A DNA stretch of 47,544 nucleotides, taken from NCBI GenBank assembly GCA_030038195.1, contig JASHPJ010000080.1, forward strand, positions 1 to 47,544, written 5' to 3'. Under the pieces are notes generated by a model. That model saw only the letters and a program-made list of their open reading frames with translations, did not search any database and had not been told where the DNA came from. This document shows, piece after piece, positions 1 to 11,446 of the stretch (position 1 is its first letter; each line of letters opens with the position of its first letter). A program made the translations under genes and the position numbers. The DNA is from Acidobacteriaceae bacterium. Lineage in GTDB: Bacteria; Acidobacteriota; Terriglobia; Terriglobales; Acidobacteriaceae.

Positions 1-198
1 TAAAGATTACTATCGGGGTTCATTTGAGCGAGGTTGGCATACGAATTCATTTCCGTCGGCGTTGAAAATCGCTTCGCCAATCATCTCTTGGCCATGATCG
101 GCACAGATCGAACTGGTTTTTGGCCTGCTACATCGCCCGAAAACGGCTACGCCGCACTCCAACAGCGCGAAACGGAATTAAGATGCGTTTGCCCTGGC
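1..198. other. Left-edge stretch without a convincing gene
   Basis: No reading frame here has a plausible start, ribosome binding site and protein-like composition. The first three bases are TAA and could be the stop of a gene lying outside the window, but this cannot be tested here. The short open frames in this stretch lack recognisable domains. Confidence 0.4.
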
Positions 199-228
199 TT
201 GACGCATGATTCGCGCCGCATCTACACT
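199..228 (+). promoter_or_regulatory. Candidate sigma-70 promoter for the PL8 lyase gene
   Basis: TTGACG (199-204) and TACACT (223-228) are separated by 18 bases. Transcription would begin near 235 and give a leader of about 95 bases before the ATG at 330. The assignment is by eye only. Confidence 0.45.
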
Positions 229-329
229 GCCGTTGCCGTTTTGCGGCGCTCAACTCCGTTCACGATCGCCATACCATGCATGGGCGAAGGAGAAAGCCGC
301 ATTGCTTCATTCGGCTTCCGGAGCCTGCA

Positions 330-2474
330 ATGAAAAAAATGAAAAAGCTGTTACCCCTGGTTCTCGTGCTTGTTTGCGCGCCTGCGTTCTTGTTCGGCCT
401 GCAGTCTGCTGACGTTGCCGCCGTGTGCGTGCGCTACGTCCGCTCTATTCTGCCGCCTGAGTCGGCCTATGCGTATCTTCACGATGAAGCCCACAAGTAT
501 GCTGCATCGCTGCGCACGGATGGGAGCTGGCCGGATATCGATTACATCGCGTCTACCCGTTCCGCGTGGGTGACGGCCGATCATCTGGAGCGCGTTCTCG
601 CGATGGCCAAGTCCGCTCGCATCGACCGCGACGCGGGCCATCCCGACGCGGCGCTCGAAAACCAGATTCTGCTGGCACTCAAGTGGTGGGACGATCACGA
701 CTACCGTAATCCCAACTGGTGGTGGAACGAGATCGGCGTGCCGCAGTTGATGGGCGAGATCGGCAACCTGATGCTCGATCAGATTCCACCGGACGAATTG
801 GCGCGCATGGTGACGATTATGAAGCGCAGCAACTGGCGCCGCGTTCCGTGGACCGGCGCGAACCTCACTTGGGGCGTGGGCATCGAGATTGCGCGCGGCT
901 GCATGCAGAACGATCCCGCCGCATTGGAAGAAGGCTTCAGCCGCATGTATGAGGAGATCAGGATCGTCACGCAGCCCGAAGATGGCATCGAGCAGGACGA
1001 CTCGTTTCATCAGCATGGCCAGCAGCTTTACAACGGCGGCTACGGCCTCGACTTCGCCAACGACGTTTCGCGCTTCATCTCCTACGCGTGGGGCACGCGC
1101 TTTCAGATTCCGGCTGACCGCATGACCATCTTCAGCGCCTATCTGCTCGATGGCGAGCAGTGGATGATCCGCGGCGACGGCTTCGACTACGCCGCCATCG
1201 GCCGCGAGATCACGCGCACCGCGCTTGTGCCCGGCCCCAAAGACCAGACCGGCGGACCTATTGCGCCGGTAGGCTTCGCCTATCGCATGGGCCACGTGCT
1301 CGGCCTGCTTGCCGCCGAGCCCACGCCGCGGCAGAAAGAGCTGGCCGCCTTCGCCGCGCGCGTGCAGGGCCAGCCCGGCGCCGCGCCGTTCACCGGCAAC
1401 AAGCAGTTCTGGTGCTCCGACTACATGGCGCAACGGCGCGCGGATTACTTCACCTCGGTCAAGATGATGTCGACGCGCATGCTTTCGAGCGAGCTGGTCA
1501 ACTCAGAAGGCAAGAAGTCGGTACATCTCTCCGATGGCGCCAACTATCTTTATCTGACTGGTGACGAGTATCGCAACATCTTTCCGGTGTGGGACTGGAC
1601 GAAGATTCCCGGCACCACCGCCATCCAGGGAACGTTGGTCACCGGCGAGAAAGATCCCATCCACATGCATGGGACAACGACGTTTGATGGCGGCGTATCG
1701 GATGGAACCTATGGCATGGCGGCGATGGATCTGCGCCGCGGCAGCCTGACCGCGAAGAAGGCGTGGTTTTTCTTTGATGCAAGCTACGCGGCGCTTGGCG
1801 CGGGCATCACGTTGACGGACGATACTGAACACAGCGTCGCCACCGACGTGAACCAGCCGCTGCTCAAGGGCGATGTGCGCACCAGCGAAGACAGTGGACC
1901 GGTCACCGGTGCGCACAGCTACGACACAGCGCATCGCGTGTGGGTGGAGCACGATCATGTGGGTTACGTCTTCGCGCCGCATACGAAGATCGATCTGTCT
2001 GCCGGCCCACAGACCGGCGCGTGGTCTGACATTGGCACGGGCTCGAACGCGCCGGTCACTGAGCAGGTCTTCAACCTGTGGATCGACCACGGCCATGCGC
2101 CGCAGAATGTGAGCTACGAATACTTCGTGCTTCCCGGCGCTTCTGCTGGCGATACGGCACGCTTCGCCCGGCGCGCCGATCTCGACGTGCTGGCAAACAC
2201 AGCGAGCCAGCAGGCTGTCTACAGCCGCAGCCTGCGGCTGGCCGAGATTGCGTTTCGTGAAGCCGGCTCGCTGGCCACGCCTCTCGGTCGCATAGAGGCT
2301 AACCACTCCTGCCTGCTGCTGGTGAAGAAGACCGATACGGGATGGAAGCTGACCGCCTCAAATCCTAAGAATCAACCGCTCACGCTGCACGTCGCGGTAA
2401 AAGGCAGGCACGCGACGATCGATCTGCCCGGCGGCAACTTTGCAGGCTCAAGCGTATCGGTGAATGTGAAATAA
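330..2474 (+). CDS. Secreted polysaccharide lyase family 8 (hyaluronate/chondroitin/xanthan lyase type)
   Basis: A 714-residue exported enzyme that should cleave uronate-containing polysaccharide by beta-elimination. I chose the ATG at 330, not an in-frame ATG at 276, because GGAG at 320-323 lies 6 bases upstream and the product then begins with a lysine-rich start and hydrophobic core typical of a signal peptide. PL8 hallmarks are visible: the NWWWNEIG block near residue 128, Asn178 in a GAN motif, His229 and Tyr238 nine residues apart (HGQQLYNGGYG), and Arg292 and Arg296. These match the Asn/His/Tyr/Arg catalytic set known for chondroitin AC lyase. An alpha/alpha barrel comes first, then a beta-sandwich C-terminal half. 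The gene ends 5 bases before the convergent atpC stop. The substrate (hyaluronan, chondroitin, xanthan or alginate-like) cannot be read from sequence alone. Confidence 0.88.
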   Translation: MKKMKKLLPLVLVLVCAPAFLFGLQSADVAAVCVRYVRSILPPESAYAYLHDEAHKYAASLRTDGSWPDIDYIASTRSAWVTADHLERVLAMAKSARIDRDAGHPDAALENQILLALKWWDDHDYRNPNWWWNEIGVPQLMGEIGNLMLDQIPPDELARMVTIMKRSNWRRVPWTGANLTWGVGIEIARGCMQNDPAALEEGFSRMYEEIRIVTQPEDGIEQDDSFHQHGQQLYNGGYGLDFANDVSRFISYAWGTRFQIPADRMTIFSAYLLDGEQWMIRGDGFDYAAIGREITRTALVPGPKDQTGGPIAPVGFAYRMGHVLGLLAAEPTPRQKELAAFAARVQGQPGAAPFTGNKQFWCSDYMAQRRADYFTSVKMMSTRMLSSELVNSEGKKSVHLSDGANYLYLTGDEYRNIFPVWDWTKIPGTTAIQGTLVTGEKDPIHMHGTTTFDGGVSDGTYGMAAMDLRRGSLTAKKAWFFFDASYAALGAGITLTDDTEHSVATDVNQPLLKGDVRTSEDSGPVTGAHSYDTAHRVWVEHDHVGYVFAPHTKIDLSAGPQTGAWSDIGTGSNAPVTEQVFNLWIDHGHAPQNVSYEYFVLPGASAGDTARFARRADLDVLANTASQQAVYSRSLRLAEIAFREAGSLATPLGRIEANHSCLLLVKKTDTGWKLTASNPKNQPLTLHVAVKGRHATIDLPGGNFAGSSVSVNVK

Positions 2475-2479
2475 ATCTT

Positions 2480-2923
2480 TCAGTGTCTCGCGTCGCTGGC
2501 CGAGGCGATCTTCGCTTCGGCCTCGGAGATCACGCGCAGCGCTTCGGTATAAGCCTCTTCACTTTCACCGGCTTCGAGCCACATCTTCTGGCCGCGCTCG
2601 AGTTGTCTTTCAGCCCGCGGCACGTCAATCTCTTCCGGCTTGAGCGCGTCGCTGGCCAGGATGGTCACGCGATCGGGCAACACTTCCACAAAGCCCCAGC
2701 TCACGTTGTAGCGCGCGGCGTCGGGACTGTTCGATTCGAGCCCTCCAGCGATGTGCACGGTCACGTCGCCCGCGCCCAGCTCAGCCAGCAGCGGCGCATG
2801 GCCGTAGAGCACTTCGAAGTGGCCGGTCTTCGAGGGCAGCTCCACCGCCGTCGCCGTCCGATCGAAGAAGGTGCGTTCCGGCGTCACGAGACGCACGCGA
2901 AGTTGGTTGGTTTCGCCAGCCAT
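2480..2923 (-). CDS. atpC: F1F0 ATP synthase subunit epsilon
   Basis: A 147-residue epsilon subunit of the F1 central stalk, involved in coupling rotation to catalysis and in inhibiting ATP hydrolysis. The N-terminal beta-sandwich carries the typical LRVRLVTPERTFFD start and the GHFEVLYGHAPLLAEL segment. The C-terminal third (from about residue 100) is a charged helical hairpin. AGGAG sits 7 bases before the ATG. It is the last gene of the leftward atp operon and is separated from atpD by 120 bases that contain a pair of opposed heptad-repeat arrays. No intrinsic terminator is obvious after its stop, and the PL8 lyase gene converges on it with only 5 bases between stops, so termination must occur within or beyond that gene. 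Confidence 0.95.
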   Translation of the reverse strand: MAGETNQLRVRLVTPERTFFDRTATAVELPSKTGHFEVLYGHAPLLAELGAGDVTVHIAGGLESNSPDAARYNVSWGFVEVLPDRVTILASDALKPEEIDVPRAERQLERGQKMWLEAGESEEAYTEALRVISEAEAKIASASDARH

Positions 2924-2948
2924 GATCGGCTCCTTTCAGTCGCCGCCA

Positions 2949-3036
2949 GGGATCAGAGAATAGGGAATAGGGAATAAAAAACAACTCGCGAAATGTTCAA
3001 CTGCATTTTCTATTCCCTGTTCCCTTTTCCTACTCC
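2949..3036. repeat. Opposed heptad-repeat arrays forming a stem-loop between atpD and atpC
   Basis: The left array reads GGGATCA, GAGAATA, GGGAATA, GGGAATA in perfect 7-base phase (2949-2976). The right array reads CTATTCC, CTGTTCC, CTTTTCC (3010-3030) and then CTACTCC with a one-base slip. Segments 2963-2981 and 3006-3024 are complementary at 17 of 19 positions, so the pair can fold as a hairpin with a loop of about 24 bases in either strand. In the atp transcript this lies between the beta and epsilon cistrons. Mobility, RNA processing or translational effects are all possible. Confidence 0.75.
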
Positions 3037-3043
3037 CTGCTTT

Positions 3044-6080
<3,037 letters not shown>

Positions 6081-6091
6081 TGCTTTAGTGC

Positions 6092-6227
6092 GCTAGCTCC
6101 TAGCTTCTAGCTTTCAGCCTCTAGCTTTCAGCCTCTAGCTTTCAGCCTCTAGCTGTGTGTGCTGTTCGTTACTTCCTTCGTTCAATCAATTCGGAGTGTT
6201 CTCCGGAATCTGGTTAGCAGCTAAAAG

Positions 6228-6239
<12 letters not shown>
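6092..6239. repeat. Opposed heptad-repeat arrays forming a stem-loop between atpA and atpG
   Basis: A 14-base unit made of two heptads (CTAGCTT plus TCAGCCT) is repeated three times exactly at 6107-6148, preceded by related heptads from 6092. On the opposite strand CTCCTAG, CTTTTAG and CTGCTAA run from 6236 back to 6216. Segments 6092-6112 and 6219-6239 are complementary at 18 of 21 positions. The right arm includes the last codons and the TAG stop of atpA, so the repeat defines the end of that protein. Confidence 0.78.
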
Positions 6240-7766
<1,527 letters not shown>

Positions 7767-7804
7767 CGTTGCCGTTCCTGTTAGTTATTCCTGATCTCTG
7801 TTTG

Positions 7805-7925
7805 CCAGCTTTCAGCTTCTAGTTCCTAACCAATCTTCGCTGTACCTGGCACCCTCAACAAAACCCAAACGGTAAAAACCCTGCACGAAAAAGCTAGGGG
7901 CTGAAAGCTGGCAGCTAGGAGCTGA
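7805..7925. repeat. Opposed heptad-repeat arrays forming a stem-loop between atpH and atpA
   Basis: Plus-strand heptads CCAGCTT, TCAGCTT, CTAGTTC, CTAACCA run at 7805-7832. Opposed heptads CAGCTCC, TAGCTGC, CAGCTTT, CAGCCCC and TAGCTTT read on the minus strand across about 7924-7890. Segments 7805-7825 and 7891-7911 are complementary at 17 of 21 positions, including 12 consecutive ones (CCAGCTTTCAGC). The right array contains the atpH stop codon. Confidence 0.78.
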
Positions 7926-8454
7926 TTAGCGTTTCCTTCAGCCTTTCCAGCCGCCCGCGTACCGAGCCGTCATACACCGTCGACCCGATGCGGACTACTG
8001 TGCCGCCCAGGATCGCAGGGTCGAGCTTGAAGCTTGCGTCGATGCGCGCTCCGGCCAGCCTGCCCACTTCAGCCACCAGCTTGTCGCGCTCTTCCTTGCT
8101 CAGCGCGCGCGCGGTCGTAATCTCTGCCGGCTTGATGCCGAGCTGTTCCTGCAAAATCTTGCGGTAAGCCGCGGCTACCTCGCTCACGTGCCCGATGCGG
8201 TCATTGTTGATGAGCACCGCAATCAGGTTGCGCAGTTCCTTCTGCATGCCGAGCTTCGCGTTCATCTTATCCAGCACCACAACCTTCTGCGCATTGGGCA
8301 CCGCCGGGTTCACGAAGAACTCGCGCAGCTCGCGGCTGCCGTCCCAGGTGGCCAGAAAGTCGGTTAACTGGTGATCGAGAGCATTGGTGTCGAGATGCGC
8401 CGCGGTTACGACCTCGGCAAAGGCGGTAGCGTAGCGTGCAACAAAGGCAGGCAT
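7915..8454 (-). CDS. atpH: F1F0 ATP synthase subunit delta
   Basis: A 179-residue delta (OSCP-type) subunit that links the peripheral b/b' stalk to the top of the F1 head. It shows the family pattern: a helical N-terminal domain beginning with FVARYATAFAEV, the mid-protein REFFVNPAVPNAQK segment, and a C-terminal part with DPAILGGTVVRIGSTVYDGSVRGRLERL. Length is normal. The ATG follows the atpF TAG with no base between, so translation is probably coupled. The stop codon and preceding serine codon lie in a heptad repeat (reading AGC TCC TAG), as in atpA. Confidence 0.96.
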   Translation of the reverse strand: MPAFVARYATAFAEVVTAAHLDTNALDHQLTDFLATWDGSRELREFFVNPAVPNAQKVVVLDKMNAKLGMQKELRNLIAVLINNDRIGHVSEVAAAYRKILQEQLGIKPAEITTARALSKEERDKLVAEVGRLAGARIDASFKLDPAILGGTVVRIGSTVYDGSVRGRLERLKETLISS

Positions 8455-9201
8455 CTACTTCGATCCTCCCTTGCCCGCGCCGTTGGCGGCCGCGCTGGCA
8501 ATAAACTCGTCAATCAGCGCGCGATCGGTCTCCGGCGTCAGCGCCAGTTGCTTTTCAGCCCGCTCAATAGCCAGATCGGCGGCAAAGTGGCGGATACCGC
8601 GCCGGGCCTGCGCTGCAGCCTGCCCAATCTCCAGCTCGGCTGCGGCCACGATCCGCGCGCTTTCTTCTTCGATGCTTGCCTTGATCCGCTTCCCGTCTTC
8701 CAGGCTCTCCTGTTCGATCTGCGCGCGGAACTTCTGGATCTCCGCGTCGAGCCCGGCCAGCTTGGCTTCCACGGCGCTCAGCCGCACGTTGGCGTCGGTC
8801 GTGGCCTCGCGGGCGGTCTTGATGTCGTGGCTCAGCGTCTCCGACCGCTTGCGCAGCACCTTCGGCATGAAGCGGCCGATCGGGATCACGATGGCCAGGA
8901 TGATGATGACGAAGTTGATCGCCTCAAAGACCCTGGCCGTGGTTTCCACGCCCATACCCATCTTGCGGCCGATCGACTGCACGATGGGCGCGTGGCGGAA
9001 GATGTCCAGCTCCTTCTGCTCGTCGCTGGCGGCCGACTGTGCATTGCCCTCGGCTGCGGTCTGGTTTGAGGCGGCTGCGGGAGCCTGCTGCGCGGCAGCG
9101 TGCCGCGGCGCAACCAGCGTCATTCCAACAGGCAGAACGGCCAGCAATACAAAGAAAATGGACTTGGCGAAAAAACCGGCTTGACGGGCTTGATGTTTCA
9201 A
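8455..9201 (-). CDS. atpF: F1F0 ATP synthase subunit b with N-terminal signal-like extension
   Basis: A b-type peripheral stalk subunit of 248 residues, longer than the usual 160 or so. The extra N-terminal 90 residues comprise a hydrophobic signal-peptide-like segment (residues about 12-38) and an alanine/glutamine-rich linker. The normal membrane anchor follows (about 92-112, INFVIIILAIVIPIGRF) and then a long charged helix for dimerisation and delta binding. The start is TTG, overlapping the TGA of the b' gene as TTGA. The extension may be a cleaved leader or a second anchor; the sequence does not decide. It forms a heteromeric stalk with the adjacent b' protein by analogy with other b/b' pairs. 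Confidence 0.9.
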   Translation of the reverse strand: MKHQARQAGFFAKSIFFVLLAVLPVGMTLVAPRHAAAQQAPAAASNQTAAEGNAQSAASDEQKELDIFRHAPIVQSIGRKMGMGVETTARVFEAINFVIIILAIVIPIGRFMPKVLRKRSETLSHDIKTAREATTDANVRLSAVEAKLAGLDAEIQKFRAQIEQESLEDGKRIKASIEEESARIVAAAELEIGQAAAQARRGIRHFAADLAIERAEKQLALTPETDRALIDEFIASAAANGAGKGGSK

Positions 9202-9656
9202 CGGGAACCCCCGGTAGCCACCGGCAGAACAGCGCGAACAACCAGGCTGGCCAGATCGGAGGCGGCGGTTTCAATGGCCTGCCGCGCCTGCGCCGCTTCG
9301 GCTTCCACGGCCGCTCGGGCCTGGCTCACCTTGTCGCCGGCGGTCTTGCGCGCCGCTTCCAGCGCGGCGTCGCGTTCCGCGGTCCACTGCTGCATGCGCT
9401 GCTCGCGGAGCTTGTAGGCCTCGGCGCGCGCCTGGCGCAGCTTTTCGGCATACTCGGCGGCGCGCGCCTCGGCCCGCTCGATTGCCTTGCGCGCGTCTTC
9501 CATGGCGCCCTGGGTCAGCGCGCGGCGTTTTTTGAGTGTCTCGGTCAGCGGCCCCTGCACCAGGAACTGGTAGGCCAGAACCAGCACAATAAACAGCAGG
9601 GCGGTAGGTACGGCTCCGACCAGAAGGGCCCCGACTTGTTGGAGTATCTCTTGCAT
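9198..9656 (-). CDS. F1F0 ATP synthase subunit b' (second b-type stalk subunit)
   Basis: A 152-residue b-family protein and first gene of the operon. Residues about 10-32 form a single membrane helix (LVGAVPTALLFIVLVLAYQFLV). The remainder is a long amphipathic helix rich in Ala, Arg, Glu and Gln (TLKKRRALTQGAMEDARKAI onward), as expected for the peripheral stalk. I chose the ATG at 9656, not an upstream alternative start at 9737, because the membrane helix then falls at the N-terminus as in the family and because a promoter covers the upstream positions. atpB (a) and atpE (c), which usually precede the b genes, are not present next to it: the adjacent gene is an esterase, so they must be encoded elsewhere. 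Confidence 0.92.
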   Translation of the reverse strand: MQEILQQVGALLVGAVPTALLFIVLVLAYQFLVQGPLTETLKKRRALTQGAMEDARKAIERAEARAAEYAEKLRQARAEAYKLREQRMQQWTAERDAALEAARKTAGDKVSQARAAVEAEAAQARQAIETAASDLASLVVRAVLPVATGGSR

Positions 9657-9714
9657 GGCGTGTGGGGATTCGCTCCGGCTCGTCAGGCGAGTAATGCGTG
9701 GGTAGAACACCCTT

Positions 9715-9744
9715 TTTGTATCAGGCGCCAAACGCACTAGTCAA
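9715..9744 (-). promoter_or_regulatory. Candidate promoter of the atp operon
   Basis: On the minus strand TTGACT (9744-9739) and TACAAA (9720-9715) are 18 bases apart. Transcription would start near 9708 and leave a leader of about 50 bases before the b' ATG at 9656. No other comparable pair is seen in the intergenic region. Confidence 0.45.
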
Positions 9745-9815
9745 CGCGATCCGGCTCCTTCATACGAGTAGCTGTGACGCGGGTCACGAATACGAAGAAA
9801 TCCGCAAAAAATAGC

Positions 9816-9843
9816 TTGATTTTGTTGAAAACAGGCCTACACT
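9816..9843 (+). promoter_or_regulatory. Candidate plus-strand promoter ahead of the small RNA
   Basis: TTGATT (9816-9821) and TACACT (9838-9843) are separated by 16 bases in an AT-rich stretch. It points away from the atp operon towards a symmetric hairpin with a U-rich tail, so it could drive a short RNA of about 90 bases. Confidence 0.35.
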
Positions 9844-9849
9844 AAAAAT

Positions 9850-9938
9850 ACCACCTAGACCCGGTCCAGGGTCCAGCGGGCAGCCGGTTTCGGGAAGACC
9901 TTCCACTCCCGTTTCCGGAGGCCCGCTTCTTAATTTTT
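9850..9938 (+). ncRNA. Candidate structured small RNA with intrinsic terminator
   Basis: The stretch folds into one long symmetric hairpin. AGCGGGC (9875-9881) pairs with GCCCGCT (9921-9927). Then come an AG/AG internal loop, CCGG (9884-9887) with CCGG (9915-9918), a TTT/TTT internal loop, and CGGGA (9891-9895) with TCCCG (9907-9911), closing an 11-base loop. A T-rich run follows on the plus strand only (9927-9938). It begins just after a promoter-like pair. No credible protein is encoded. I do not recognise it as tmRNA, SRP RNA, RNase P RNA or 6S RNA. It could instead be only a terminator, or a leader for a short plus-strand frame after 9950, though no gene follows on that strand. Confidence 0.4.
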
Positions 9939-10040
9939 AGGGTGTTTTTTAATGCTCCGGCAAGATAGATCGGGGCTTGATAGATCGGGGCCTGAAGCTC
10001 CGGCCTGCCCGCCCTGGCCTGCCTTTTCCGGGCTGCGTCA

Positions 10041-10994
10041 TCACGGGCGTGTTCCAGCCGTGGCTTTATCTACCGTCAACAAGCCCTTTTCCCGCAGCCA
10101 GTTTTCGAGCAGGTTGGGCCACTGGTCCAGCGCCGGATCGCCCTTGCCCAGCCCGGATCCGTGCGCACCATGGGCGAAGACGTGGTACTCGGATTGCACG
10201 CCGGCCTTGACCAGCGCCTCGTAGAAACGCAGACTTTGCTCGATGGGAACGGTCTGGTCGTCGAAGGTGTGGTAGATGAAGGTGGGCGGCGTCTCCCTGG
10301 TGACGAAAAGGTCAGGAGAATAGGCCTTGCGCAGCGCCTCGCACTGGTCCATCACGTTGAACAGCTTGCAGTAGCTCAGGTGCGACGTGTCGCTGGAGAT
10401 GGCCCCAATCCACGGGTAGCCCAGCACCAGGTAATCGGGCCGGCTTGAGGCGCGGTCGATCGGGTCCTCCGCATCGGGATTGCCGGCCACAAACTGCGTG
10501 CCGGCCAGCGCCGCCAGGTGCCCGCCGGCAGAAAAGCCGATCACCACGATCCGGTCCGGCGCGATGTGGTAGTCTGCCGCGCGCGCACGCACCGTCTGGA
10601 TGGCCCGCCGCGCGTCAATCAATGGCACTGGCAAAAGATATCCGTTCGACGAGAGCCGGTAGCTGAGGATGAAGGCCCGGAATCCGCGCGCCGTGAACCA
10701 GTCTGCAAACTGCCGGCCCTCGAGATTTCCAGCCAGGTGCGCATAGGCCCCGCCCGGAAAGATGATGACCGCCGACCCGGTGGCCGTCCCCGGATGCGGA
10801 TCGAAGATGGTGAGCGTGGGAATGTCGTTGCAGGTGTCGCCCTTGGCCTGGGGCGCCGGCCCCGGCCACAACCGGATGGTCTGAATGCCGAGGAAGGCGT
10901 TGTCCGTGCCGGGAACGGCGCAGGAAGAAGGCTGAGCATGTGCCGCCGTGATCGAGAGAAAGCCGGCAGCCAGAAAGGCAAGAAACTGTTTCAT
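10041..10994 (-). CDS. Secreted alpha/beta hydrolase (acetyl-xylan-esterase-like / BD-FAE type)
   Basis: A 317-residue exported serine esterase. Residues 1-20 are a signal peptide ending AHA. The alpha/beta-hydrolase parts are in order: the FPGGAY oxyanion-hole segment (79-84), the nucleophile elbow GFSAGGH with Ser155, an acid residue in FDDQTVP (Asp245 or Asp246), and the His in HGAHGSGLG (His275 or His278). It most resembles hydrolases annotated as endo-1,4-beta-xylanase or xylan/feruloyl esterase in soil bacteria, so removal of acetyl or aryl groups from plant polysaccharide is a reasonable guess; the substrate is unproven. It is read in the same direction as bshC but more than 450 bases downstream of it, so it is probably a separate unit. 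Confidence 0.82.
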   Translation of the reverse strand: MKQFLAFLAAGFLSITAAHAQPSSCAVPGTDNAFLGIQTIRLWPGPAPQAKGDTCNDIPTLTIFDPHPGTATGSAVIIFPGGAYAHLAGNLEGRQFADWFTARGFRAFILSYRLSSNGYLLPVPLIDARRAIQTVRARAADYHIAPDRIVVIGFSAGGHLAALAGTQFVAGNPDAEDPIDRASSRPDYLVLGYPWIGAISSDTSHLSYCKLFNVMDQCEALRKAYSPDLFVTRETPPTFIYHTFDDQTVPIEQSLRFYEALVKAGVQSEYHVFAHGAHGSGLGKGDPALDQWPNLLENWLREKGLLTVDKATAGTRP

Positions 10995-11033
10995 GAAAAC
11001 CCTCGCAAAGATTCGCGAGGATTATAAGGCCAG

Positions 11034-11075
11034 AAGCTAGGGGTCAGGAGTCAGGGAATAGGGAATAGGGAACAA
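11034..11075. repeat. Heptad-repeat array (six units)
   Basis: In strict 7-base phase: GAAGCTA, GGGTCAG, GAGTCAG, GGAATAG, GGAATAG, GGAACAA. The array links the TAGCTTC-type and CTATTCC-type units seen elsewhere, showing that they belong to one family. It is the reverse-complement orientation of the array at 11342-11446 and could pair with it. Confidence 0.72.
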
Positions 11076-11124
11076 TCCTCTGTGATTGGGTTTTGAGGGA
11101 TGCAAGACCGAAGAAGAACCCTGG

Positions 11125-11175
11125 GTGCCCCATCTTAGCCGTCCGTCGCAGCGGACGGCTAAGGTGGGAATGCAC
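11125..11175. repeat. Intergenic palindrome, GTGCCCC...GGGAATGCAC family
   Basis: CTTAGCCGTCCG (11134-11145) and CGGACGGCTAAG (11152-11163) pair perfectly around a 6-base loop. Outer bases GTGCCCCA and TGGGAATGCAC extend the stem. Related palindromes occur at 16483, 23751, 28505 and 36548. From 11176 to 11341 I see no gene and no clear structure. Confidence 0.65.
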
Positions 11176-11341
11176 TCCCCTAACCCTGCTAGCCGGAACC
11201 GAAACTGGAAATTTCGCCAAAGTTGGAGTCTTTCAAAAAACACCGAAAACCTGCATGACCATTGGCCGCAATGCACATCGCCAAAAATTTTCTGTGCAAA
11301 TGTGCAGAATCTCAATGGATAAGTGCCAATCGCAAAGAAAT

Positions 11342-11446
11342 CTGCTCCCCAACCCCTGCTCCCTATTTTCTATTCCCTATTCCCCATTCCCTATTCCCTA
11401 TTCCCTAGTCCCTAGTCCCTATTCCCTGCCCCCCGCCTCCTGCTTT
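11342..11446. repeat. Heptad-repeat array (15 units) abutting the bshC stop
   Basis: Fifteen consecutive 7-base units in unbroken phase. CTATTCC occurs five times, CTAGTCC and CTGCTCC twice each, with variants CCATTCC, CTATTTT, CCAACCC, CTGCCCC, CCGCCTC and CTGCTTT. The consensus is C-T-A/G-N-T-C-C. The last unit ends at the final base of the bshC stop codon (TAA read on the minus strand at 11448-11446). Confidence 0.8.

Noticed and set aside
351..1433. Open frame on the minus strand inside the PL8 lyase gene
   Set aside because: Composition dominated by Ala, Arg, Val and His with no domain; the plus-strand gene has a signal peptide and the full PL8 catalytic set.
9773..9786. GTGAC...GTCAC inverted repeat upstream of the atp operon, CRP-like
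   Set aside because: Only 5-base arms with a GC centre and no match to a full CRP site; too weak to call.
9952..10224. Short plus-strand frames after the candidate small RNA
   Set aside because: Pro/Ala/Arg-rich and mostly opposite the 3' end of the esterase; no ribosome binding site. They remain only as a remote alternative to the small-RNA reading.
11037..11315. Possible small protein in the esterase-bshC gap
   Set aside because: The translation is made of repeat and palindrome sequence (heptad arrays and hairpin 11125-11175) and has no start signal of note.
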